Positions 51,350 to 59,906 of a DNA stretch of 64,000 bases are shown here, piece by piece. Below the pieces are notes generated by a model, which saw nothing but the letters and a program-made list of their open reading frames with translations, searched no databases and was not told where the DNA came from. A program made the position numbers and the translations under genes. Origin of the DNA: Bacillota bacterium (GTDB lineage: Bacteria; Bacillota; Clostridia; Christensenellales; Aristaeellaceae); NCBI GenBank assembly GCA_023398575.1, contig JAEWSC010000056.1, forward strand, positions 59,164 to 123,163. Direction: 5' to 3'. Every line of letters begins with the position of its first letter. Within the stretch, counting starts at the first letter, position 1.

Positions 51350-52233
51350 TTGCAAAGCGGCAAAAAACCGCCTATCTGTTCATACTGCCCTTTTTTATCG
51401 TCTATCTCATATTCAGCCTGTATCCCATTTTGAGTTCATTCTTCCTCAGCTTTTTTGCCGATTCTGATCCACTCAGCGGCAAGGGTATGATATTCGCTGG
51501 GCTGGACAACTATGTTCGCCTGTTTACATCCAACTATTTCTTCGGCTATGTAGGCAACACCATTGTCATCTGGCTGTTTTCCATTATACCGCAGCTGACC
51601 ATTGCGCTGATTCTGGCCTTGATTCTCAACGAAAGGTGGGTCAAGGGCCGTACGCTGCTAAGAAGCGTGTATTACTTTCCCAACCTTGTCACCCCCATCA
51701 CCGTCGGCCTTCTATTCAATATGCTCTTTAGCTATCCCGGCGGCGCGGTCAACAATCTTTTTGCGGCGCTGAAGCTTTTGCCGGAGCCTGTTGATTTTCT
51801 GCGCCAGCCCATCCTTGTGCGTATGGTGATCGGTATCGCCACCTGCTGGCAGAACTTTGGCTACAACATCATTTTCCTGACCGCTGGCTTGCATTCCATC
51901 AGCCAGGATGTGTACGAGGCCGCCGAGGTGGATGGGGCCAGCGCTTTTCGAAAGACGGTATCCATCACACTGCCGCTGCTCAAGCCCATGCTGCTGTACA
52001 TCATGATCACCTCCATCATCGGCGGGCTTCAAATATTCGACGTTCCCAAAATGTTTCCGGAGGGCATGGCAGACTATACCCGCACCATGGTTCTGTACAT
52101 GTATGAAAGCGCCTTCAAGCGTTGGCAGTTTGGCTACGGCGCCTCCATTGCCTATGGCATCTTCATGATTATTGCGGTTTTCTCTCTGATCGCATTACGG
52201 GTAACCCGAGGTAAAGGAGGGGACTTGGAATGA
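51343..52233 (+). CDS. Carbohydrate ABC permease, MalF type (importer C)
   Basis: This 296-residue permease has six spans beginning with AYLFILPFFIVYLIFSLYPIL, an EAA loop (YEAAEVDGASAFRKTVSITL) and a C-terminal polar tail. AGGAAGGTGG precedes the ATG. It lacks the N-terminal extension of the importer B permease and overlaps the next gene by ATGA. Confidence 0.93.
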   Translation: MLIAKRQKTAYLFILPFFIVYLIFSLYPILSSFFLSFFADSDPLSGKGMIFAGLDNYVRLFTSNYFFGYVGNTIVIWLFSIIPQLTIALILALILNERWVKGRTLLRSVYYFPNLVTPITVGLLFNMLFSYPGGAVNNLFAALKLLPEPVDFLRQPILVRMVIGIATCWQNFGYNIIFLTAGLHSISQDVYEAAEVDGASAFRKTVSITLPLLKPMLLYIMITSIIGGLQIFDVPKMFPEGMADYTRTMVLYMYESAFKRWQFGYGASIAYGIFMIIAVFSLIALRVTRGKGGDLE

Positions 52234-53111
52234 TGCAAGCCCGCTTGGCAAAAAGCACTCCCTCTTTCCTGTCGCCGGACCGCCTGCGCAGAGGGCTATG
52301 GCGTTTGTTGATTTACGTTGTTTTGCTTTCTGTTGCCTTGGTGTCCTTCTTTCCATTCTTTACTATGCTGATATCTTCCACCCATGACGCGTTCCACATC
52401 ACCTCAGCGGTCAACCTTCTGCCTGGTGACCAGTTTATGCGCAACTATGAGCGCATGCAGCAAAATAAAAATATCTGGCAGGGTTTTCTCAACAGCCTTC
52501 TCCTGGCCGCAACGAGTATGAGCTTGTGCCTGTACTTCTCCTCGATGACGGCCTACGGCTTTTCCAAGTTTTCCTTCAAGGGCAAGGGACCTTTGTTTAC
52601 CGTCATTATGGTGACCATGATGATCCCAGGCCAGCTGGGCGTCATCGGCTTTTTCCGGGAGATGCAGGCTTTGAAGCTTACTGGTACCTACTGGCCGCTG
52701 GCCATTCCTTCCATAGCCAACTGTTTTGCGGTCTTCTTTTTCAAACAGTATCTGGATGGCGGCCTGCCCAATGAATTGATCGAGGCTGCGCTCATTGACG
52801 GATGCCGGGAGCTCCCCCTTTTTCATCGAATCATACTGCCCTGCATGCTGCCGGCACTTGTTACCCAAGGCGTAATGAGCTTTATCGGGAGCTGGAACAG
52901 TTACTTGATGCCGCTTTTGATTTTGAATAAGGGGTCCATGTTGACGCTGCCGGTGCTGCTGGCTTCGGTGAAGACCAGCGCCGGTACAGCGGACTATGGC
53001 GCGCAGTACGTAGGCATTCTCATCTCGGTAGCTCCGCTGCTTGTTATCTTCCTGCTGGCCAACAGGGTCATCATGGAGAAGATCGCCATCGGTGCCGCGA
53101 TTAAAGGATAG
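52230..53111 (+). CDS. Carbohydrate ABC permease, MalG type (importer C)
   Basis: This 293-residue, six-span permease has an EAA loop (LIEAALIDGCRELPLFHRII) and ends in EKIAIGAAIKG, typical of the MalG class. AAAGGAGGGG precedes the ATG, which overlaps the previous stop. The binding protein follows 55 bp later. Confidence 0.93.
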   Translation: MMQARLAKSTPSFLSPDRLRRGLWRLLIYVVLLSVALVSFFPFFTMLISSTHDAFHITSAVNLLPGDQFMRNYERMQQNKNIWQGFLNSLLLAATSMSLCLYFSSMTAYGFSKFSFKGKGPLFTVIMVTMMIPGQLGVIGFFREMQALKLTGTYWPLAIPSIANCFAVFFFKQYLDGGLPNELIEAALIDGCRELPLFHRIILPCMLPALVTQGVMSFIGSWNSYLMPLLILNKGSMLTLPVLLASVKTSAGTADYGAQYVGILISVAPLLVIFLLANRVIMEKIAIGAAIKG

Positions 53112-53166
53112 CTTTTCCCCGGATTTCAAGCGGAGGAATTCCGCTGAATGATAAGGAGGTTCCGGT

Positions 53167-54402
53167 ATGAAAAAAATCTTGGCTCTTACCCTGTGCCTGC
53201 TGATGGTTTTGGCGCTGATGCCTGCCGTCTCCCTGGCCGAAGCACCCACCGGCGAATTCACGTGGTGGACGTTCTTTGACCAGGCGCCCTTTATCAAGGA
53301 ACAATTTGAAGCGGCAAACCCCGGTATCAAGATCAACCTGGAAGTGTTCGGCGGCGATGAGTATCAGACCAAGCTGCTCAACACCTTGACTGCCGGCGAA
53401 GGCGTTCCTGACATGTTCGACCTGGAAGAGGGCTACGTTTACAAATTCCTGGACAGCCCGCTGGTACAGAATCTGGAAGAAATGGGCCTTGCCGATATTG
53501 GCAAGGACTACTATCCCTGGGCCATCGACTTCGGCCGGGACTCCACAGGCGTGTTGAAGGGCGTTTGCGACAACGTAAGCCCCGTTGCCTTCTGGTACAA
53601 CCGCAGCGCCATGAAAGAGTGGCTGGGCACCGATAACGATGTGGAAATCAGCGACAAGCTATCCAGCTGGGACAAGGTTCTGGAAGCTGCTTTGGATATC
53701 AAGGCACGTTCCGAAGGCAAGGTCTGGCTCTGGCCCAACCTGTCCGAAATGGTCAAGGTGGAAGGCTACAGCTTGACACCCTTTGTGCGCGACGGGGCAT
53801 TCGCCATCGATCAGGGCTGGATGGACTTGCTGGCCACCATGCGCAAATTCTATGAAGCCGGTGCGGTATCCAATCTGGGCTCCTGGAGCGGTGAATGGGC
53901 CACGGCCTGGAACGAGGGATCTCTCTTGATCCGCGTCATGCCCTCCTGGGATTTCTTCACAGACTGGGGCAAGAACACTGGTAACATTGGCGTGGCCAAG
54001 CCCTTCAAGACCTCTTATGAAGGCGGCACCTACCGCGCCGTGTATGCTGGCAGTGAAAAGAAAGAGCTCATCGCCCAATTTTTGAAGTTCATCACCACTG
54101 TGGAATACCAAAGCGCCAACCTGGACACCAACAACCAGATGCCCGCCAACAAGCTGGTACTCAGCGCCAAGGGCGAAGACTACACCAACGAGAAGTTCGG
54201 CGGCCAGAACATCTTAAAGACCTACGACAGCATCTGCTCCGCCATTGCCAACATCCGCCCCGATAAGTACACCCGCGATCTGCAGAACCTGTTTGGCAAG
54301 CATGTAAACAACGGCCTGCAGGAGGGCAAAACGGATGAGGAGATCATCAACGCTTTCAAGGCGGAAGTAAAAGACAAGTACCCCGAGCTCAATGGCCTGT
54401 AA
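53167..54402 (+). CDS. Sugar ABC transporter substrate-binding protein (importer C)
   Basis: This 411-residue secreted protein has a signal peptide (MKKILALTLCLLMVLALMP, AVSLA|EAP). The cleavage site is AxA-like with no lipobox cysteine. The mature protein has TWWTFFDQAPFIKEQFEAAN, LNTLTAGEGVPDMFDLEEG and WNEGSLLIRVMPSWDFF, typical of MalE-type proteins. AAGGAGG precedes the ATG and a strong terminator follows the stop. Ligand unknown; mannosidases downstream suggest a mannoside. Confidence 0.92.
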   Translation: MKKILALTLCLLMVLALMPAVSLAEAPTGEFTWWTFFDQAPFIKEQFEAANPGIKINLEVFGGDEYQTKLLNTLTAGEGVPDMFDLEEGYVYKFLDSPLVQNLEEMGLADIGKDYYPWAIDFGRDSTGVLKGVCDNVSPVAFWYNRSAMKEWLGTDNDVEISDKLSSWDKVLEAALDIKARSEGKVWLWPNLSEMVKVEGYSLTPFVRDGAFAIDQGWMDLLATMRKFYEAGAVSNLGSWSGEWATAWNEGSLLIRVMPSWDFFTDWGKNTGNIGVAKPFKTSYEGGTYRAVYAGSEKKELIAQFLKFITTVEYQSANLDTNNQMPANKLVLSAKGEDYTNEKFGGQNILKTYDSICSAIANIRPDKYTRDLQNLFGKHVNNGLQEGKTDEEIINAFKAEVKDKYPELNGL

Positions 54403-54412
54403 GCTCAATCAT

Positions 54413-54442
54413 AAGGGGCGGGTAGAATGCCCGCCCCTTTTT
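54413..54442 (+). terminator. Terminator after importer C
   Basis: AAGGGGCGGG pairs with CCCGCCCCTT across a 7-base loop, followed by TTT. Confidence 0.88.
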
Positions 54443-54512
54443 CAGATGGTGTTTATTGCCTTTTTTTGTTATGATGGTTAATAGACTTTATCACTTGGAG
54501 GCGTGCCGATTC

Positions 54513-55232
54513 ATGAAACTTCTTCCGCATCTTTACCAGGTGGCAGGACCGGGATTGAGTCACACCACCGATGCCACGGCCTATCTGCTTAAAGGCCAAC
54601 AAGGTTTGTATTTAATCGATTGCGGCACCGTGGAAGGTTATGACCGCATCGTTGGCAATATACGTTCCCTGGGCTTTGACCCCAAGGAGATCAGGGCTAT
54701 CTTTGCCACCCACGGTCACTATGACCACGTGGGAGCAGCTGCCCTGTTTTTGCGTGATTTTCAAATACCGCTTTATCTGCATCGGGCGGATGCTGCCTGT
54801 GTGGAATCGGGCGATCCCATTAAGACCACGGCCGGCCTGCTGTATGGCAAAGTTTTTCCGCCTTGTCCTGTGAAAGCATCTGTGGAGCCCGGCATCGTGA
54901 TAGAGGACCCCCGTTTTACCTTGGAAGCCGTTCATACCCCAGGCCATACACCGGGAGGGGTATGTTATATCGTAAGGGACGCAGGCATGGTTACGCTGAT
55001 TGCAGGGGATACGCTGCATGGCGGATTCAGCCATCAGGTAGGCTCCGACGAAAGTGCCTGGCGCCAAAGCCTGAGCGAATTGTGCGCCAGGCATTACGAC
55101 AATTATGTATTCGGCCACTGCCCGCCCACTCTGCTTTGCGATGCCGATGAAAGGCTCGATTGTATGCGGCGCAGCTTCGGCATCTATTACTCGCCCTGGT
55201 TCAAGGCCTTTGATCAAACTTATCGCTACTAA
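54513..55232 (+). CDS. MBL-fold metallohydrolase
   Basis: This 239-residue metallo-beta-lactamase-fold hydrolase has the metal motif THGHYDHVG near residue 70, HTPGHTPGG near 145, GDTLHGG near 166 and a GHCPP histidine near 205. The family includes glyoxalase II, lactonases and phosphodiesterases. The ATG at 54513 is chosen because GGAGG lies 11 bases upstream and the fold begins there; the longer frame starts inside the non-coding gap. It stands between importer C and GH38 paralogue 3. A lactonase or thioesterase role in sugar catabolism is possible but unproven. Confidence 0.85.
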   Translation: MKLLPHLYQVAGPGLSHTTDATAYLLKGQQGLYLIDCGTVEGYDRIVGNIRSLGFDPKEIRAIFATHGHYDHVGAAALFLRDFQIPLYLHRADAACVESGDPIKTTAGLLYGKVFPPCPVKASVEPGIVIEDPRFTLEAVHTPGHTPGGVCYIVRDAGMVTLIAGDTLHGGFSHQVGSDESAWRQSLSELCARHYDNYVFGHCPPTLLCDADERLDCMRRSFGIYYSPWFKAFDQTYRY

Positions 55233-55268
55233 GTCTCTATTTACGCTTTTGATAGGGAGGACAGCAAC

Positions 55269-57701
55269 ATGGAACAAAAGACGCTGCACATGATCGGCAA
55301 TGCCCATATCGATCCCGTCTGGCTTTGGTGCTGGCAAGATGGTTTCCAGGAAATCAAGGCTACCTTCCGTTCCGCGCTGGACCGCATGGGGGAATATGAC
55401 GACTTTGTCTTCACCGCCAGTTCTGCCGCCTTTTATGCCTGGGTGGAGCGGAATGATCCGGAAATGTTTGCCGAAATTAAGGCGCGGGTGAAAGAAGGCC
55501 GGTGGCAGATTGTCGGCGGGTGGTGGGTCGAACCCGATACCAACATTCCCTGCGGTGAAAGCTTTGCCCGGCATGCCCTGTACAGCCAGCGGTATTTTGA
55601 GGAGAAGTTTGGCATAACTTGCCGTACAGGCTATTCGATTGACAGCTTCGGCCATACAGGCGCTTTGCCTCAGATTTTGCGGCTTTCCGGCATGGACCGG
55701 TACGTGTTTATGCGGCCTGGACGCCACGAAAAGGCGCTGCCCGGCTCCCTGTTTTTTTGGCAGGGAAGCGAGGGCACGCAGGTAGCCTGCTTTCGAGTCC
55801 CCTACGAATACTGTACCTGGGGCAAAGAGCTTAACAGCCATGTCGCGCGCTGTGCTCTGGATGCGGATGCTACGCGCGGCATCATGTGTTTTTATGGGGT
55901 AGGCAACCATGGCGGCGGCCCCACAATAGAGAACCTGGAATCCATCAAGGCGCTGAACAGGCAAAACGGGCTGCGGTTGACACTTTCTTCTCCGGACCGC
56001 TTTTTTGATGAGGCACTGAAAGTGCAAGGCGATCTCCCGGTGGTGGAGGGCGATCTTTTGCACCATGCCAGCGGCTGCTATGCAGCCCATTCCGGTATCA
56101 AGCAATGGATACGGCAGGGGGAAAACCGCCTGCTATCCAGTGAAAAGTGGTCGGCTATCGCATCCGCGGCGCTGAGTACGCCCTATCCGGCAAATGACCT
56201 TGGCCGCGCCTGGAAAAAGGTGCTCTTTAACCAGTTTCATGACATTCTGGCGGGTACCAGTCTCTTTGAAGCATATGAGGATGCCCGCAATGAACTGGGC
56301 TTTGCCATGAGCGTGGCTGCGGACTGCCAGAACGACGCGCTGCAGGCGCTGTCCTGGAAAATCAATATTCCCTATGCAAAAGAGCAGCGGCCTCTGGTGG
56401 TGTTTCATCCCCACGCTTTTGACATAAAGTGGCCGGTGGAAATGGAATGCGCTGCTGTACCGCAAAACATGCGCCTGATGGATGACATCGACAATATCGT
56501 TCCTTATCAGATCGTCGATTCCTCTGTTGCCAGCAATGGCCGCGTCAAGCTTTGCTTTGTGGCGGACCTGCCAGCCATGGGCTACCGTACCTACCGCTTG
56601 GTACCTTGTGAGGGGTTTGAACGGCCGGGCGAGGAAGCTTCCGCCGAGCCGCTGACGCTTTGCAATGAGGCAATGCGTGTTGTTTTTGATAAGAACACGG
56701 GCTGCATCAGCAGCCTGAAGCTGGCTGGCATGGACGCGGAGCTTTTGCGGGGGCCTGGCGCGCAGGCGCAATTGATGCAGGATAACAGCGACACCTGGTC
56801 TCATGAGGTGCTGCGGTTTGACCAACACAAAGCTACAATGCATGCAAAGAGCGTTACCCGCACGGAATCCGGCCCTGTGCGCAATGTCATCCGCGTTGTA
56901 AGCGCCTTTGAGCAGTCATCACTTTGCCAGGAATTTATATTGTACAAGGATCTGCCGGTGCTGTTTGTGCGCACTACGGTGGATTTTCATCAGACGCGCA
57001 CGGCATTAAAACTACGATTTCCTGTCAATCTCAACTATTGCCAGATAACCGCCCAGGCGCCCTACGGTTATGCGGACAGGGTGCCAAACGGCGAGGAACA
57101 TCCCATGCACGGCTGGCTGGATGTGACCGGTGCCGCGCCAGGCCGGGATGGTGCCACAACTGGCTTGGCGCTTCTCAATGATGGCAAGTACAGCTATGAT
57201 GCGCACGACCGGGCATTGCATTTGACCGTGCTTCGCAGCCCATTCTATGCTAACCACACCCCCTTTGTCGTGGAGCAGGGTATGACGTACCCGGCGATAG
57301 ACCAGGGCATACAGCGCTTTACCTACGCCCTTGCCCCTCATCTTGGGCCCTGGCAGCAAACGGATATGACAAAAAGTGCCCAGCTTCTTAACCAGCCTCC
57401 CATCGTACTTCCCGAAACTTTCCATCCAGGCCTGCTGCCTCAGTCTGCCTCCTATGCAAAGGTGGAGGGCGAGGGCGTGCTTTTAACCGCCCTAAAGCTT
57501 GCCGAGGATGGGAGCGGAGATGTGATTGTGCATTTGGATCAGGTAACCCGCAAGGCATGCCGCGGCATGCTCCGCCTGCCCCTTTTGGGTCGCGAAATCC
57601 CCTTGGAGCTGCGCCCAGGCCAGGTGCTGGCGCTGCGCATACCTAGGGACGCGGCGCAACCGGCGTTTGAGGTTGATTTTATGGAATATCCGATGGCTTG
57701 A
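55269..57701 (+). CDS. GH38 alpha-mannosidase (paralogue 3)
   Basis: This 810-residue enzyme has metal ligands H13 and D15 (AHIDPVW), nucleophile D125 (IDSFGHT), GGWWVEPD and GVGNHGGGPT, and no signal peptide. It is the same size and architecture as paralogues 1 and 2 but lies in the importer C locus. GGGAGG precedes the ATG. It is followed after 18 bp by a GH3 gene, so both are probably in one transcript. Confidence 0.92.
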   Translation: MEQKTLHMIGNAHIDPVWLWCWQDGFQEIKATFRSALDRMGEYDDFVFTASSAAFYAWVERNDPEMFAEIKARVKEGRWQIVGGWWVEPDTNIPCGESFARHALYSQRYFEEKFGITCRTGYSIDSFGHTGALPQILRLSGMDRYVFMRPGRHEKALPGSLFFWQGSEGTQVACFRVPYEYCTWGKELNSHVARCALDADATRGIMCFYGVGNHGGGPTIENLESIKALNRQNGLRLTLSSPDRFFDEALKVQGDLPVVEGDLLHHASGCYAAHSGIKQWIRQGENRLLSSEKWSAIASAALSTPYPANDLGRAWKKVLFNQFHDILAGTSLFEAYEDARNELGFAMSVAADCQNDALQALSWKINIPYAKEQRPLVVFHPHAFDIKWPVEMECAAVPQNMRLMDDIDNIVPYQIVDSSVASNGRVKLCFVADLPAMGYRTYRLVPCEGFERPGEEASAEPLTLCNEAMRVVFDKNTGCISSLKLAGMDAELLRGPGAQAQLMQDNSDTWSHEVLRFDQHKATMHAKSVTRTESGPVRNVIRVVSAFEQSSLCQEFILYKDLPVLFVRTTVDFHQTRTALKLRFPVNLNYCQITAQAPYGYADRVPNGEEHPMHGWLDVTGAAPGRDGATTGLALLNDGKYSYDAHDRALHLTVLRSPFYANHTPFVVEQGMTYPAIDQGIQRFTYALAPHLGPWQQTDMTKSAQLLNQPPIVLPETFHPGLLPQSASYAKVEGEGVLLTALKLAEDGSGDVIVHLDQVTRKACRGMLRLPLLGREIPLELRPGQVLALRIPRDAAQPAFEVDFMEYPMA

Positions 57702-57719
57702 CGGGGGAGGGATACCGCC

Positions 57720-59846
57720 ATGCAAACGCCAGCTTATCTGGATGAAACACGCAGCTTTGAAGAGCGGGCGCGGGACCTTGTTTCCCGTATGACCGCTCAG
57801 GAAGCCGCAAGCCAGCTTCGTTACGACGCACCGGCTATTCCTCATCTTGGCGTAAAAGAATACAACTGGTGGAACGAGGCGCTGCACGGCGTTGCCCGCT
57901 GCGGCCTGGCCACCGTTTTTCCGCAGGCGATTGGCCTTGCCGCCACCTTTGACGAAGCCGCGCTTGAGCGCGTGGGGGAAATCATTGCCACGGAAGGCCG
58001 GGCCAAGTACAATGCCTTTCAAAGCCAGAATGACCATGGCGCGTACAAGGGCCTCACCTACTGGAGCCCAAACGTAAACATCTTTCGTGATCCGCGCTGG
58101 GGCCGCGGCCAGGAGACCTATGGCGAGGACCCCTATTTGACATCCCGCATGGGTGTGGCCTTCGTTCGCGGCCTGCAGGGGGATGATCCAAAGTATTTGA
58201 AGGCCGCCGGCTGCGCCAAGCATTTTGCGGTGCACTCCGGCCCGGAAGCCCTTCGCCATGAGTTTGACGCTGTTGCTTCTCCCCGGGATATGAGCGAAAC
58301 CTACCTGCCGGCCTTTGAAGCGCTTTGCCGGGAGGCAAAGGTGGAAGGCGTTATGGGTGCCTATAATCGTACCAATGGCGAACCTTGCTGCGCCAGCCCC
58401 ACCCTGATGGGCAAAATCCTGCGGGAGGCATGGAGGTTTGACGGCTATTTCGTCAGCGACTGCTGGGCCATTGCCGATTTCCACCTGCACCATAAGGTCA
58501 CCGATACTGCGCCGGAATCTGCTGCGCTGGCTCTGAAAAACGGCTGCGACGTCAACTGCGGCAATACCTACCTGCATTTGCTGGCTGCCTTGCAGGAAGG
58601 GTTGATCACCGAGGATATGATCCGTGAAAGCTGTGTGCGGCTGATGACAACGCGCATGCGGTTGGGTATGTTTGATGCGCATACTCCCTGGGATACGCTG
58701 TCCTATGACGTAGTGGACTGCATAGCGCACCGGGACGCGAATCTGGATATCGCCCGAAAATCTCTGGTTCTGTTAAATAATGATGGGTTGTTGCCGCTTG
58801 ATGGGGATAAGCTGAAAAATATTGCTGTCATCGGCCCCAACGCGGATTCCAACGCGTCGCTGCTGGGAAACTACCACGGCCATTACGGTTCGGCTTTCAC
58901 TGTGCTGGAAGGGCTTGAAAAGGCGCTGCCGAACGCCAGAATCACAAGAGCCCGGGGCTGCCATCTGTGGAAGGACGCGGCGGAGGACCCGGGATACCTG
59001 GGCGACGCCATCAGCGAAGTGGTGGCCGTTGCACATTTGGCGCAGGTTGTGGTACTGTGTGTAGGCTTGGATGAAACCATTGAAGGCGAGGAAATGGGCA
59101 AGGCAGGCGAGAAATGGACAGGGGACAAAGGGGATTTGCTGCTCCCCAAAGCCCAACAGCTGTTATTGGAATCGGTACTGGCGATAAACAAGCCCACCGT
59201 GATTATCAACATCACCGGCAGCGCCATTGATTTGGGTATAGGCAATGAAAAAGCCAATGCCGTGATCCAGGCGTTTTATCCCGGCGCACTGGGCGGCCAG
59301 GCGGTGGCCGAACTGCTGCTGGGGAAATTCAGCCCCTCCGGCCGGCTGCCGGTCACCTTCTACTACAACAGCGCCCCCCTACCTGACTTTGCCGATTATA
59401 GCATGGAAGGCCGCACCTACAAGTACTTTCAAGGTACGCCCCTGTACCCTTTTGGCTTCGGGCTTTCCTATACCATCTTTGAATACCATGATCTTGTGCT
59501 GGAACCCGCTCATCTTGGGGAAGCGGTACAGGGCAGGGTGATGGTTAAAAACACAGGAACAAGGGATGGTGAAGAGGTGGTGCAGGTGTATGTAAGCCAT
59601 CAAAACGCCAGCGTTCGCACCGCCAAATATCAATTGGTGCACTTTGGCCGCGTTTTTTTGAAGGCTGGAAAAGAAAAGACGTATTCCTTTGTACTGCCGT
59701 CCCGTTCCCTGGCGCTAATCCGGGATGACGGCGCGTTCTTCTTCGAGCCTGGCAAAATTGCGGTCTTTGCCGGCGGCAGCCAGCCGGATGAAAGGTCCCT
59801 GGCGCTATTGGCTCCCGCTCCGGCAAAGGCGGAATTTACTTGGTAA
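57720..59846 (+). CDS. GH3 beta-glycosidase (beta-xylosidase/beta-glucosidase type)
   Basis: This 708-residue three-domain enzyme has a TIM barrel with NWWNEALHGVAR and PRWGRGQETYGEDPYL, nucleophile D247 in VSDCWAI, an alpha/beta sandwich (residues about 335-560) and a C-terminal fibronectin-like domain (VVQVYVSHQNA). There is no signal peptide. NWWNEALHGVAR is common in GH3 xylosidase/glucosidase groups. AGGG precedes the ATG. In this locus it may remove a beta-linked residue from mannose-containing oligosaccharides. Exact specificity unknown. Confidence 0.9.
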   Translation: MQTPAYLDETRSFEERARDLVSRMTAQEAASQLRYDAPAIPHLGVKEYNWWNEALHGVARCGLATVFPQAIGLAATFDEAALERVGEIIATEGRAKYNAFQSQNDHGAYKGLTYWSPNVNIFRDPRWGRGQETYGEDPYLTSRMGVAFVRGLQGDDPKYLKAAGCAKHFAVHSGPEALRHEFDAVASPRDMSETYLPAFEALCREAKVEGVMGAYNRTNGEPCCASPTLMGKILREAWRFDGYFVSDCWAIADFHLHHKVTDTAPESAALALKNGCDVNCGNTYLHLLAALQEGLITEDMIRESCVRLMTTRMRLGMFDAHTPWDTLSYDVVDCIAHRDANLDIARKSLVLLNNDGLLPLDGDKLKNIAVIGPNADSNASLLGNYHGHYGSAFTVLEGLEKALPNARITRARGCHLWKDAAEDPGYLGDAISEVVAVAHLAQVVVLCVGLDETIEGEEMGKAGEKWTGDKGDLLLPKAQQLLLESVLAINKPTVIINITGSAIDLGIGNEKANAVIQAFYPGALGGQAVAELLLGKFSPSGRLPVTFYYNSAPLPDFADYSMEGRTYKYFQGTPLYPFGFGLSYTIFEYHDLVLEPAHLGEAVQGRVMVKNTGTRDGEEVVQVYVSHQNASVRTAKYQLVHFGRVFLKAGKEKTYSFVLPSRSLALIRDDGAFFFEPGKIAVFAGGSQPDERSLALLAPAPAKAEFTW

Positions 59847-59906
59847 TTTATCATCGTGTGTTGCGGTGACCGCAGCGCACCTGTACATATCGAAAGAGGG
59901 AAGTCA

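Noticed and set aside
52404..53336. 310-residue frame on the minus strand
   Set aside because: Antisense to the permease and binding-protein genes of importer C; composition of a shadow frame.
54612..56105. 497-residue frame on the minus strand
   Set aside because: It lies antisense across the MBL-fold and GH38 genes, has no ribosome binding site and an amino-acid make-up typical of a shadow frame in GC-rich codons.
57492..58730. 412-residue frame on the minus strand
   Set aside because: Antisense to the GH38 end and the GH3 start, both supported by catalytic motifs; no recognisable domain.
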